Source: Crocinitomicaceae bacterium (GTDB lineage: Bacteria; Bacteroidota; Bacteroidia; Flavobacteriales_D; Crocinitomicaceae). Taken from it: a stretch of 64,000 nucleotides of DNA. The notes below the pieces were generated by a model. It saw only the letters and a program-made list of their open reading frames with translations. It ran no database searches and was not told the origin of the DNA. The DNA is taken from assembly GCA_016708105.1 (NCBI GenBank), contig JADJGJ010000001.1:1922001-1986000 (forward strand). The letters are read 5' to 3'. The position numbers and the translations under genes are program-made. Below are positions 1 to 7,885 of this stretch, piece after piece (within the stretch, counting starts at the first letter, position 1; every line of letters begins with the position of its first letter).

Positions 1-632
1 CTTTTTCATTTTTATAAATTTTAGTTTTGTCGTACTTTGTTTTTAGGAATTTTCCGACTTAGTGTGGCATTATGTGCGATTTCAAAGCAACATTTAAGCT
101 AATATTTCGATAAGTCCTTAAGAAGGAAGGTCTTTAACTCATTTTATTGCCTTGTAGTAGCACAAAACCTACGTTTTAATACTTAATTACTTCGCTCCCC
201 TTTACATTTGAGCACTCGGTTGCTTCATGATAAAAGTATACCGAAAAGCATAGCTGTAATAGACCAATAAAATTGTTCTTAACAGCTATTGCATCGGCAT
301 TATACCTTCCAATGACTGGACTAAAAGATATCTGCCAACGGTATTATCTGCGGTGCAACTTTCACATATACCCGCAATGAGGGGTGTCAACCCGGCTGAT
401 ACATTTCCATAAGTTTTGGTAATGGCAAAGCTAAAATTCTTTTTCATTCATTTGCAAATTAATAATTTCTCAATCTTTTAGACAAAGCGTTTAGAAAACA
501 TGGGCAAATCATCAATCTCTACACCGGGCGCAGAAAAAATATTTTTTCAACACTAAAAAAAATAACCCAGACAACTAAATGAAGTAGTTGATATTTTAAT
601 TTATTGACTACTCACAATTGCTTTTACCTGAT
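1..632. other. Non-coding or decayed stretch
   Basis: No long open frame, RNA gene or clear repeat is visible here. The only ORF of note is a 53-codon minus-strand frame at 286-447 starting with ATG and a short basic N-terminus, without a recognisable family or promoter. The stretch could be a long intergenic region or the decayed end of a gene lying left of the window. Confidence 0.4.
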
Positions 633-640
633 TATCTTTG
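633..640 (+). promoter_or_regulatory. Possible -7 promoter box (TATCTTTG)
   Basis: TATCTTTG matches the Bacteroidota -7 consensus TAnnTTTG and lies 83 bp before the chosen start of the phosphoribosyltransferase gene. No TTTG -33 element is seen at the right distance, so the call rests on the -7 box alone. Confidence 0.35.
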
Positions 641-722
641 GTCAGCTGATTTGTTCTATGAAACTTGAATGAAATCTAACAGCAACATATCTTCTTCATC
701 TGAAAAAAAAAAATATCTATTC

Positions 723-1223
723 ATGAAAACAAAATCAACGGTACTGAATCGTGAGCAAATTGCAGATAAAACTGAGCGCATTGCTTATGAAATAATGGAA
801 ACCACGTTTGAAACTCCGGTGATTTACATTGGTGGCATAGCCGGTAATGGGTATTTATTTGCTGAAAGATTAGTAAAAAAACTAAGTGAAATTTCTACAC
901 AAGATATTCGCCTTTTTCAAATTTCAGTGAACAAAGACAATCCGTTGAATGAAAAAATTACGCTATCTGTTCCTGAAAATGAATTACAAGATGCAACGGT
1001 GATTCTGGTAGATGATGTCATCAATTCTGGTCGCACATTAATTCACGCAGTGAAAAGAATTTTGGATCATCCGGTGCGTGTATTAAAAGTTGCTGCCTTG
1101 GTAAACCGCACCCACCGCCGTTTTCCTGTTCATGCAGATTTTGTAGGATTAAATATAGCAACCACCCTAAAAGATACTATCATGGTTTCTTTTGGTGATG
1201 ATGAAATGGCATATTTGCAATAG
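723..1223 (+). CDS. PyrR-like phosphoribosyltransferase
   Basis: A 166-residue type I phosphoribosyltransferase. The PRPP-binding loop is VILVDDVINSGRT at residues 93-105, with the two acidic residues D97 and D98. The C-terminal part (RRFPVHADFVGLNIAT) resembles PyrR, the uracil phosphoribosyltransferase and pyrimidine-operon regulator, and this is the nearest family I recognise. Whether it binds RNA or only salvages uracil cannot be told. The frame is open from an upstream ATG at 669, but that extension is a low-complexity Ser/Lys run, so the ATG at 723, where family similarity begins, is preferred. The next gene starts one base after its stop codon, so the two are probably cotranscribed. 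Confidence 0.75.
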   Translation: MKTKSTVLNREQIADKTERIAYEIMETTFETPVIYIGGIAGNGYLFAERLVKKLSEISTQDIRLFQISVNKDNPLNEKITLSVPENELQDATVILVDDVINSGRTLIHAVKRILDHPVRVLKVAALVNRTHRRFPVHADFVGLNIATTLKDTIMVSFGDDEMAYLQ

Positions 1224-1224
1224 T

Positions 1225-1644
1225 ATGAAATCAACTTGGAAAGGGAGCTACTGCTTTGACCCTGAAATTGCAGGTGCACTAAAAGATAAAAAAGTAGAAA
1301 TCACGTTGAATCTTGACACAGATGCTGAAGGTGGAATAACCGGCATGATGCGTGATGCAGATTATTTTTCAGCAACAGAATGTGAAGCAGAAATTAGTGG
1401 ATTCATTGATGAAGGCTTTGTTAGTTTAGTAGCAAAATTTCCGTCCAGAGGAGTTTACGATCAGGCATTAGTTTACCAAATTGACCCCAATCTTCAACCT
1501 TTTGAAATGACCTTTTATGGAGATTTGAGTGAAGATGGTAATCTCATTACCGGCACTTGGGAAGTGGTTGAAAAAACCGTGCTTGACATGAGTGAAGTAC
1601 AAGTATTTTATAGCGGCGGAACTTTTGATTTGCAAAAGAATTAG
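1225..1644 (+). CDS. Hypothetical protein, beta-rich
   Basis: A 139-residue soluble acidic protein without signal peptide or membrane segment. Alternating hydrophobic and polar residues and repeated short Gly-containing turns (GSYCFDP, GEL/GDLSEDGNLITGTWEV) suggest a small beta-barrel or beta-sandwich. I recognise no family. The ATG at 1225 follows the stop of the phosphoribosyltransferase by one base; a longer frame from 1192 overlaps that gene and is not preferred. It is probably translationally coupled to its upstream neighbour. Confidence 0.6.
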   Translation: MKSTWKGSYCFDPEIAGALKDKKVEITLNLDTDAEGGITGMMRDADYFSATECEAEISGFIDEGFVSLVAKFPSRGVYDQALVYQIDPNLQPFEMTFYGDLSEDGNLITGTWEVVEKTVLDMSEVQVFYSGGTFDLQKN

Positions 1645-1708
1645 TCAGACTACCCTCACAGTTTAAGGAATTTTAATACATTTAGGTTGATCTTTATGAT
1701 TTTATTTC

Positions 1709-2302
1709 ATGGATTCAGCACTAAAATATATTGAAGGACAAAGCATATTGCATACTGAAGAACTGGCAGGTTTGAAAAGGCCTGAGTTATTGTCCTATGC
1801 TGAAATCAATGAAGCAGAGGCGCCTGCCATTGCCAAAACCATTGCCTGGGTTGAAAAAAATTACTTCAAATCAGAACGCATTTTTACTGAAACATTTTTG
1901 AAAGAAATACACAAACGTATGTTCAGTGACGTATGGGCATGGGCAGGTAAATTCAGATCTATCAATAAAAATTTAGGGGTAGATAAAATCAAAATCAGTT
2001 CAGAATTGAAACAGCTCATGAGTAATACCAAATTCTGGATTGAAGATGAAAGTTATACCATGGATGAAATTGCCTTGCGCTATGCTCACCGGCTGATACA
2101 AATTCAACCCTTTTCTGATGGCAATGCTCGCCATGCAAAAATAATGTCCAACGTAATTCTGGAACATTTGCTCAATAGTGAAATTTTTACCTGGGGTGAA
2201 TCTATTGCTGATCCTGCAAAAAACAGAGCTGCATTCTTAGATGCCCTGCGCAAAGCAGATAAAGGGAAAATGGATGACTTGTTGAAGTTCGCCAGATCTT
2301 GA
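1709..2302 (+). CDS. Fic/DOC-fold protein lacking the catalytic histidine
   Basis: A 197-residue protein that looks like the Fic-domain family called mobile mystery protein B: it has the FSDVWAWAGKFR segment (residues 72-83) and a Fic-motif region at 133-144. Active Fic AMP-transferases carry HxFx(D/E)GNGRxxR. Here the motif reads QPFSDGNARHAK: the catalytic His is Gln133, the second Gly of GNGR is Ala, and the last Arg is Lys. The partner HTH protein (mobile mystery protein A) is not next to it. The protein is full length with no frameshift, so a retained non-AMPylating role, or recent loss of activity, are both possible. Confidence 0.75.
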   Translation: MDSALKYIEGQSILHTEELAGLKRPELLSYAEINEAEAPAIAKTIAWVEKNYFKSERIFTETFLKEIHKRMFSDVWAWAGKFRSINKNLGVDKIKISSELKQLMSNTKFWIEDESYTMDEIALRYAHRLIQIQPFSDGNARHAKIMSNVILEHLLNSEIFTWGESIADPAKNRAAFLDALRKADKGKMDDLLKFARS

Positions 2303-2326
2303 TTTCTACTATTTTGATTTTTAAAC

Positions 2327-2358
2327 AAAAAAAGCTGCCCTTTTGAGACAGCTTTTTT
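2327..2358. terminator. Bidirectional intrinsic terminator
   Basis: An inverted repeat with arms of 10 bp (AAAAAAGCTG and CAGCTTTTTT) around an 11-base loop. It has A-runs on one side and T-runs on the other, so it can end the Fic-like gene on the plus strand and the rpsF-rpsR-rplI operon on the minus strand, which converge here. Confidence 0.85.
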
Positions 2359-2376
2359 CTATTATTTTCAATTTGA

Positions 2377-2823
2377 TTAATCGGCAACCACCTCAAATTT
2401 GAAATTCTGTTTTACATCTTTATGCAAGATAGCCACAGCTTCAAACGTACCAACTTCACGAATAGGTTCATTAACAATTTTCAATGATTTGCGCTCAACG
2501 TCAACTCCGGCAGCTTTTAAAGCCTCTGACAATTGTACAGTTGTAACCGAACCAAATATTTTTCCACTGTCACCTGCTTTAGCGGCAACTTTCACGGTCA
2601 TTTCAGCAAGTTTAGCAGCAAGACCTGAAGCTTCTTCTTTAATTTTCGCATCCTTGTGTGAGCGCTGTTTCATTACTTCAGCATGTGCCTTTTTTGCTGA
2701 CTCAGTAGCAAGCACAGCATATCCTTGCGGAATGAGGAAGTTTCTTCCATATCCCGGTCTTACTTTCACAACTTCATCTTTGAAGCCGAGTTTATCTACG
2801 TTTTTCTTTAAGATCAATTCCAT
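2377..2823 (-). CDS. rplI: 50S ribosomal protein bL9
   Basis: 148 residues, the usual bL9 length. The N-terminal RNA-binding domain carries the signature VKVRPGYGRNFLIPQGYA (about residues 20-37), followed by the long connecting helix and the C-terminal domain with GKIFGSVT. bL9 binds 23S rRNA near the L1 stalk. It is the last gene of the rpsF-rpsR-rplI operon, the common order in bacteria but without ssb here. Confidence 0.97.
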   Translation of the reverse strand: MELILKKNVDKLGFKDEVVKVRPGYGRNFLIPQGYAVLATESAKKAHAEVMKQRSHKDAKIKEEASGLAAKLAEMTVKVAAKAGDSGKIFGSVTTVQLSEALKAAGVDVERKSLKIVNEPIREVGTFEAVAILHKDVKQNFKFEVVAD

Positions 2824-2861
2824 AATTCTGACATTTTTTTTCGTTCAACAATGAGATCTGA

Positions 2862-3125
2862 TTATTTCATCAAATCCGCAACATAAGGCAGAATAGCAAG
2901 ATGTCTTGCGCGTTTCACTGCCTGGTTGACACGTTTTTGATATTTTGCTGATGTACCTGTGATACGACGAGGAAGAATTTTTCCTTGTTCGTTGATGAAC
3001 TTCAACAAAAAGTCAGGGTTTTTATAATCTATATATTTAATTCCGCTCTTTTTAAAACGGCAGTATTTCTCTTTTTTAACTTCGATGTTAATCGGGGTTA
3101 AATATCTGATATCATTACTTTCCAT
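2862..3125 (-). CDS. rpsR: 30S ribosomal protein bS18
   Basis: 87 residues with typical bS18 core features: DYKNPDFLLKFINEQGKILPRR and the basic tail RVNQAVKRARHLAILPY. bS18 pairs with bS6 on the platform of the small subunit. It is the middle gene of the operon, 26 bp after rpsF and 38 bp before rplI. Confidence 0.97.
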   Translation of the reverse strand: MESNDIRYLTPINIEVKKEKYCRFKKSGIKYIDYKNPDFLLKFINEQGKILPRRITGTSAKYQKRVNQAVKRARHLAILPYVADLMK

Positions 3126-3151
3126 AGTGTTAATGTCTTTAGTGTTTGAGA

Positions 3152-3490
3152 TTATGCAGTTGCTTTTGCTTTGTTGCGTGTTTTCTCAGCAAACGCAACA
3201 TGATCTTTCTCCATTTTAACAGTTAAAAAACGGATGATGCGCTCATCACGTTTATACTCGGTTTCAAGCTTTGCAACCAAAGTACCGTCATTTTCAAATT
3301 CAACCAGATTATAAAAGCCGGTTGATTTTTTTTGGATTTGATAAGCCATTTTTTTCAGGCCCCAAAATTCGCGATGAGTAATTTTACCACCATTTTTAGC
3401 AATAAAATCCTCAAACACTTTCACTGCTTCCTTTGCCTGCTCTTCAGACAAAACGGGAGTTAAAATGAAAACAGTCTCGTATCTATTCAT
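3152..3490 (-). CDS. rpsF: 30S ribosomal protein bS6
   Basis: 112 residues beginning MNRYETVFILTPVLSEEQ, the standard bS6 N-terminus, with the WGLKKMAYQIQKKSTGFY core and a Lys/Ala-rich tail. bS6 binds the 30S platform together with bS18. It is the first gene of the operon and lies about 25 bp downstream of a good Bacteroidota promoter. Confidence 0.97.
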   Translation of the reverse strand: MNRYETVFILTPVLSEEQAKEAVKVFEDFIAKNGGKITHREFWGLKKMAYQIQKKSTGFYNLVEFENDGTLVAKLETEYKRDERIIRFLTVKMEKDHVAFAEKTRNKAKATA

Positions 3491-3514
3491 GTTTTAAGAA
3501 TTTAAATTAGGGCG

Positions 3515-3544
3515 CAAAGGTACCTATAAATTTGGAATTGCAAA
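3515..3544 (-). promoter_or_regulatory. rpsF operon promoter (-33 TTTG, -7 TACCTTTG)
   Basis: On the minus strand, TTTG (3544-3541) is followed after 18 bp by TACCTTTG (3522-3515), a full match to the Bacteroidota sigma-A promoter pattern. Transcription would start near 3508, giving a leader of roughly 18 nt before the rpsF start codon. Confidence 0.75.
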
Positions 3545-3804
3545 GGCTTTAGCGCATTTTTTAGTGAAAATGAACCGTCAATCCTAAAAACAGTTCAAAC
3601 TTTGAGTTAAAACAAAACATTTAACCTACTGCTATCCTGTCAGTTAACAAATGCAATCAAAAGTTTTAACTTAAGTAATTCATGCTTTCTATTAATACAG
3701 GTGCGAACAAAGGATACGATGTGAACTAACCATATCACGGGAAATATGAAATTCTTAGTATAGAAACTGCTTTAAAGAAAATTGAATTCAGATATTTGCA
3801 TTCA
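3545..3804. other. Intergenic region between rpsF and menA
   Basis: Together with the rpsF promoter this makes a 314-bp gap between divergent genes. I see no additional ORF, hairpin terminator or repeat. A clear menA promoter was not found; the nearest sequence, GATATTTG just before the start codon, matches the -7 consensus imperfectly. Confidence 0.4.
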
Positions 3805-4716
3805 ATGAAAAAATGGATTCAGGCATTTCGCCTACGCACACTACCTCTTTCATTCAGCACTATTCTTGCCGGCAATGCGTTGGCATATTTGTTTTGGTTT
3901 GATCATTTTAAGTCAATTGTTCTTTGGCTAACTTTACTCACCACGCTGTTTCTCCAAATTTTGTCGAATCTTGCAAATGATTACGGAGATGCAACTAAAG
4001 GCGCTGATAATGAAAACCGCATTGGGCCACAACGCGCTATTCAAAGTGGCGCTATCTCTGCCAAAGAAATGAAGTACGCCATTGTAATTTTTGTTTTTTT
4101 GTCACTTGTCTCAGGTCTTGCCTTATTGTTTTTGGCATTTGAAAACTTTAACCTCACCTATTTGATTTTCACTTTTATTGGTATTTTGGCTATTGCGGCG
4201 GCAATTAAATACACCATGGGTAAAGGAGCTTATGGATATTCAGGTCTGGGAGATGTTTTTGTTTTTATTTTTTTTGGACTTGTCGGCGTTTGCGGATCAT
4301 ATTACTTGCAAACCGGTGAAATCAATTTATGGCCTGTTGCGCTTGCTATTTCAATTGGGTGTTTCAGTGCCGCCGTGTTAAACCTGAATAATATGCGTGA
4401 TATTGAAAACGATAAAGAGGTGGGTAAAAACACCCTTGCTGTTCGTCTTGGAGCCAAGTCAGCGAAAAGATATCACATGCTGCTTTTTATTTTAGCTTGG
4501 TTTGCATTTCCGGTTCATGCGCTGATCTTTTTTAAATCTTACTATTTTCTGATTTTATTTTTGCCACTGATCTTGCACATGGCGCATTTACTCAAAGTTT
4601 CACGGGTACAAAAGCCTGCTGAATTTGATCCGGAACTAAAAAAAATAGCGATTAGCTCTTTCTTATTCTCAGTATTACTTTGGTTGGTGGTGTATTTTAT
4701 TTCAGTAGCTCATTAA
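3805..4716 (+). CDS. menA: 1,4-dihydroxy-2-naphthoate polyprenyltransferase
   Basis: A 303-residue UbiA-family integral membrane enzyme with about eight or nine hydrophobic segments. The first Asp-rich motif is NDYGDATKGAD (from residue 58) followed by NRIGPQRAIQSG, diagnostic for MenA; the second is NNMRDIENDKEVGKNT. It attaches the polyprenyl chain to 1,4-dihydroxy-2-naphthoate in menaquinone synthesis. The methylating enzyme for the same pathway is encoded at 47535. The ATG at 3805 is chosen over a TTG three codons earlier. Confidence 0.93.
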   Translation: MKKWIQAFRLRTLPLSFSTILAGNALAYLFWFDHFKSIVLWLTLLTTLFLQILSNLANDYGDATKGADNENRIGPQRAIQSGAISAKEMKYAIVIFVFLSLVSGLALLFLAFENFNLTYLIFTFIGILAIAAAIKYTMGKGAYGYSGLGDVFVFIFFGLVGVCGSYYLQTGEINLWPVALAISIGCFSAAVLNLNNMRDIENDKEVGKNTLAVRLGAKSAKRYHMLLFILAWFAFPVHALIFFKSYYFLILFLPLILHMAHLLKVSRVQKPAEFDPELKKIAISSFLFSVLLWLVVYFISVAH

Positions 4717-4780
4717 TATCCCCATTCATTCAAGGCAGATATAGTAACTTTATCATCCACTGATTCTATTAATCACTGAT

Positions 4781-5455
4781 ATGCGTATTGATATTCTCAC
4801 CATACTACCTCAATTACTTGATGGTCCGTTTCAGGCTTCAATTCTTAAACGCGCACAAGAAAAAGGCGTTGCTGAAATACACATTCACAACATCCGAGAC
4901 TACTCTACTCACAAACAAAAAAGCGTAGATGATTATCAATATGGTGGAGGAGCCGGCATGGTAATGACCATACAACCCATTGCTGACTGCATCAGAAAAC
5001 TACAAGCTGAAAGAAATTATGATGAAGTTATTTACATGACGCCCGATGGAGAATTATTAAACCAGACTGTGTGTAATAAGCTTTCGTTGAAAACCAATCT
5101 CATTATTTTGTGTGGACATTATAAAGGAGTTGATCAACGCGTGAGAGACTTGTTTATCACCAAAGAAATTTCTATTGGATCGTATGTGTTGTCAGGTGGT
5201 GAATTAGGCGCAGCAGTTTTAACAGATGCCATTATCAGATTATTGCCCGGTGTATTAAATGATGAAACCTCTGCACTAACTGATTCTTTTCAGGACAACT
5301 TGCTTGCCTCGCCTGTTTATACTAGACCTGAAGAGTATGAAGGACACAAAGTGCCTGACATTCTTTTATCAGGTCACACTGAAAAAATAGAACAATGGAG
5401 GGCAGAACAAAGTCTGCAAAGGACAAAAGAAAGAAGACCAGATTTATTGGATTAA
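4781..5455 (+). CDS. trmD: tRNA (guanine-N1-)-methyltransferase
   Basis: A 224-residue SPOUT-class enzyme that methylates G37 of tRNAs to hold the reading frame. Seen motifs: YGGGAGMVM (from residue 54), ILCGHYKGVDQRV, and the knot segment SIGSYVLSGGELGAAVL. The tail RPDLLD is typical. It lies 64 bp after menA on the same strand, without the usual rimM/rplS partners. Its 3' end almost touches the convergent TonB-domain gene. Confidence 0.96.
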   Translation: MRIDILTILPQLLDGPFQASILKRAQEKGVAEIHIHNIRDYSTHKQKSVDDYQYGGGAGMVMTIQPIADCIRKLQAERNYDEVIYMTPDGELLNQTVCNKLSLKTNLIILCGHYKGVDQRVRDLFITKEISIGSYVLSGGELGAAVLTDAIIRLLPGVLNDETSALTDSFQDNLLASPVYTRPEEYEGHKVPDILLSGHTEKIEQWRAEQSLQRTKERRPDLLD

Positions 5456-5459
5456 ATCA

Positions 5460-5849
5460 CTAGGAAAGACTAAAGGTAATTGGCAAGGTATATCTCACCC
5501 TTACTTTTTTGCCACGCATGGTGCCGGGTTTCCAAGCCGGCATAAGTTTAACTACCCTCACGGCTTCATTATCCAACAAGGTATGCGCACCTCTGCGCAC
5601 GGTAACATTGGTAACTGTCCCATCTTTTTCTACAACAAATTGCACGTATACTTTTCCTTGAATTCCTTGTTCCTTAGCTTCAGCCGGGTATTTAATATTT
5701 TTTTTGATGAAATCATCCAGAGCGTCAGCACCTCCAATAAATTCAGGCATGATTTCAGGCATATCATAAATCATTCCGCTGGTATCTGTTTGAGAAAATC
5801 CGATAAACGAAAACACGGTAAACAATAAGGTTAAACTGAATCTGGTCAT
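5460..5849 (-). CDS. Secreted TonB C-terminal domain protein
   Basis: 129 residues: a signal peptide (MTRFSLTLLFTVFSFIGFSQ), a short linker, then a TonB C-terminal domain with YPAEAKEQGIQGKVYVQF, the DGTVTNVTV turn and the late LMPAWKPGTMRGKKVRVRYTLP strand. Unlike a true TonB it has no membrane anchor followed by a Pro-rich spacer, so it is probably a periplasmic domain protein. Such proteins are common in Bacteroidota; the substrate or partner is unknown. Confidence 0.85.
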   Translation of the reverse strand: MTRFSLTLLFTVFSFIGFSQTDTSGMIYDMPEIMPEFIGGADALDDFIKKNIKYPAEAKEQGIQGKVYVQFVVEKDGTVTNVTVRRGAHTLLDNEAVRVVKLMPAWKPGTMRGKKVRVRYTLPITFSLS

Positions 5850-6021
5850 ATTACTTCTGTATTTTTACCAAGTTACAAAATATTACAAAATCAAACGGAC
5901 ATTTTTTCCGATTGTTTTAACAAAAGAATTTGAACAACACCTATGCCAAACTAATTCAATTCAATACACATGAAGGAAACAGATCATTATTTGTTTGGTA
6001 TGAACCACATATACTATCACA

Positions 6022-6052
6022 TTGACAATATTAGCTGAGTTCAGTATCTTTG
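6022..6052 (+). promoter_or_regulatory. Promoter (-33 TTGA, -7 TATCTTTG)
   Basis: TTGA at 6022-6025 and TATCTTTG at 6045-6052 are separated by 19 bp. The -7 box is a full match and the -33 has one mismatch. The predicted start near 6059 leaves a short leader before the lipoprotein ATG at 6073, which supports that ATG over the upstream TTG at 6022. Confidence 0.6.
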
Positions 6053-6072
6053 TAATCTATATACTCTGCTTT

Positions 6073-6723
6073 ATGCGCAAGCGAAACCGATTATTCACTC
6101 TTCTCTTCAGTTTGCTAATTCTTTCAGCAACTAGTTGTAAAAAAGATCCTATACAGTATACTTTCTCAGGCACGGTCACTGAATCAGCTAACGGAAATGC
6201 CTTATCAAACGTCGCTGTGGAGGTATTGCAAAGAACCTACAACGGCAGCGTAGCTAGTGCATATTTTAATTCAGCCGCAAGCACAACAACAGCATCTGAT
6301 GGCACGTGGGAAGTGAGTTTTGATCGTGAAAAAGTTTTTGAATTCAAAATTGAAATTGTTGAAGATGGTTATTTTGAGCTGTCTGAAATCATTTCATCAA
6401 GTGATGTTTCAACAGATGAAACCGAAGTGGTAAATTATGCTCTTGAACCAAAATCTTGGTTAAGTTTTCACTTGAAAAATTTTGGTGGATTACCCACAGA
6501 TGAATTCACTATGATATACTATAACTTTAGAGAAGGATGCGATGGCTGCTCAACCAACGATTATCATTATTTTATTGGTGAGGTTGATACCACATTTCAA
6601 ATTCTTACTACCGGCGGAGTATATGCGAAATATGCTTATAAAAATCCCGGAGGTGTAGTTTACATCACTGATTCAGTTTACATGCCGCCGCTTGATACGG
6701 TTGGTGTAACCATCAATTATTGA
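6073..6723 (+). CDS. Lipoprotein with carboxypeptidase-regulatory-like domain
   Basis: 216 residues. A basic N-terminus and hydrophobic stretch end in the lipobox LSATSC, followed by KKDP, so it is likely exported and lipidated. The FSGTVTESANGNALSNVAVEV segment is the start of a beta-sandwich of the carboxypeptidase regulatory-like / CnaB type, often found in Bacteroidota surface proteins. No catalytic residues are visible. Its last 11 bp overlap the 3' end of the convergent membrane-protein gene. Confidence 0.75.
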   Translation: MRKRNRLFTLLFSLLILSATSCKKDPIQYTFSGTVTESANGNALSNVAVEVLQRTYNGSVASAYFNSAASTTTASDGTWEVSFDREKVFEFKIEIVEDGYFELSEIISSSDVSTDETEVVNYALEPKSWLSFHLKNFGGLPTDEFTMIYYNFREGCDGCSTNDYHYFIGEVDTTFQILTTGGVYAKYAYKNPGGVVYITDSVYMPPLDTVGVTINY

Positions 6724-7132
6724 TTTTTTTATTGCACACTTTTTCACCCACTGAATTAATTTGTTTGATCAAAATAGGTTGATATAAAAAGAAAATCAAG
6801 CTACCAATTGCATACATTCCTACATCCCAAATGTCAGCGGTGTAAATGCTGTTTCTTGCCGGTAATATCCATTCAAACAACAAGGCGTATTCAGCAAAAA
6901 CCAATAAAATTACCCACCACGGAATGGTAAGATTTGTATTCCTTTTAATGATGTGCACGCAGCCAAGACATATCAATAAAACAAAGGGCATGCATACTAA
7001 ATCAGTCAAATATCCATTTATAAAATCAGGAATTGTAAGGTGAGATTTTCTCCATATAAAAACCACCAGGTAGGTAGCAACGCAACCTAAAAAACCGGGA
7101 TGCAGCCATATTTTAATCAGGCGGGTGTCCAT
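6713..7132 (-). CDS. Hypothetical membrane protein
   Basis: 139 residues with four hydrophobic segments (about LGCVATYLVVFI, LVCMPFVLLICLG, WWVILLVFAEYALLF and VGMYAIGSLIFFLY). It contains no known motif. The ATG at 7132 overlaps the end of the zinc-ribbon gene by 16 bp, so the two are likely translated from one message. A longer frame reaches back to 7198 but would overlap more of that gene. Confidence 0.6.
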   Translation of the reverse strand: MDTRLIKIWLHPGFLGCVATYLVVFIWRKSHLTIPDFINGYLTDLVCMPFVLLICLGCVHIIKRNTNLTIPWWVILLVFAEYALLFEWILPARNSIYTADIWDVGMYAIGSLIFFLYQPILIKQINSVGEKVCNKKINN

Positions 7133-7407
7133 GCGACCATCCAAGCAACGAAAGATGAAATGGCAAATACCACAAACGCAATAGAAAAAATGAACCAAAA
7201 AAGCACTCTTACGAAAGGTGATTTGGCGTAACGAGCCTTGTCGTACAAAATATCCAATTTAGATTTTTGCTGAGAAGCTTGCCACTCTTCTCGTTTAGCA
7301 TCTTCAATTTTATTTATTTCGGCAGCAGACAAGGCGTTGCCACAGTTTTTACAAAACGGTTCTTCACCGTTCCACGTATTGCATTTAGTACATCTGCGCT
7401 CAATCAT
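7117..7407 (-). CDS. Zinc-ribbon membrane protein
   Basis: 96 residues. The N-terminus has a zinc ribbon with CTKC (residues 6-9) and CKNC (19-22), then a charged helix of about 35 residues (KIEDAKREEWQASQQKSKLD) and one long hydrophobic segment near the C-terminus (VLFWFIFSIAFVVFAISSFVAWMV). No family function is assigned. It precedes and overlaps the small membrane protein gene. Confidence 0.7.
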   Translation of the reverse strand: MIERRCTKCNTWNGEEPFCKNCGNALSAAEINKIEDAKREEWQASQQKSKLDILYDKARYAKSPFVRVLFWFIFSIAFVVFAISSFVAWMVAWTPA

Positions 7408-7452
7408 ACGAACGAAATTAAATCAGTTATCAATGAGTTAGCGAGGCAGGTA

Positions 7453-7644
7453 TTAGGCAAGTTTCACATTTACTGCGTTCAAGCCTTTTTTGCCATCTTG
7501 TAAATCAAAAGTTACATTTTCTCCATCGTGCACTTCATCAATTAAACCGGATATGTGTACAAAATATTCTTTTTTTGTTTCATCATCAATAACAAACCCG
7601 TACCCTTTGGATTCATGAAAAAATTTAACTTTTCCTTTTGCCAT
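7453..7644 (-). CDS. Cold-shock domain protein
   Basis: 63 residues, a single cold-shock OB-fold. RNP1 is KGYGFVID (residues 13-20) and RNP2 is the YFVHIS segment; the start MAKGKVKFFHESKGYG is typical. It binds single-stranded RNA or DNA as an RNA chaperone. A -7 box (TACCTTTG) lies 20 bp upstream. Confidence 0.93.
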   Translation of the reverse strand: MAKGKVKFFHESKGYGFVIDDETKKEYFVHISGLIDEVHDGENVTFDLQDGKKGLNAVNVKLA

Positions 7645-7663
7645 AATATAAATTGTTTGGGAT

Positions 7664-7671
7664 CAAAGGTA
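7664..7671 (-). promoter_or_regulatory. -7 promoter box (TACCTTTG) for cold-shock gene
   Basis: TACCTTTG on the minus strand ends 20 bp before the start codon of the cold-shock gene. A matching -33 TTTG is not seen. Confidence 0.45.
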
Positions 7672-7779
7672 AAGAGAAGAATGACATAGCACCCTCATTT
7701 GGTTGATTGGATGCGGCGATTGGTTGAAAAACCCAGTTAATATCATGATTCTTTCAAGACAGATTCTTTGGTTGACAAC

Positions 7780-7816
7780 AAAAAAAAAATAGAGGCCGCC
7801 TCCTCAGACGACCTCT
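7780..7816 (-). terminator. Intrinsic terminator after lpxH
   Basis: On the minus strand an 8-bp stem (AGAGGTCG pairing with CGGCCTCT, one G-U pair) around a 10-base loop is followed by about ten T residues. It lies about 70 bp after the lpxH stop and would end the lpxK-to-lpxH operon. Confidence 0.8.
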
Positions 7817-7885
7817 AACCCTTAACCTGTAATCGTATAATTGATCCGTTTACATCTGCTTTAACGCAAGATGATTTAAAAGGTT

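Noticed and set aside
1..632. tRNA or small structured RNA in the left end
   Set aside because: No cloverleaf, TTCGA arm or strong hairpin with a T-run was found by eye.
2399..2854. 151-codon frame opposite rplI
   Set aside because: It lies wholly antisense to a strongly conserved ribosomal gene.
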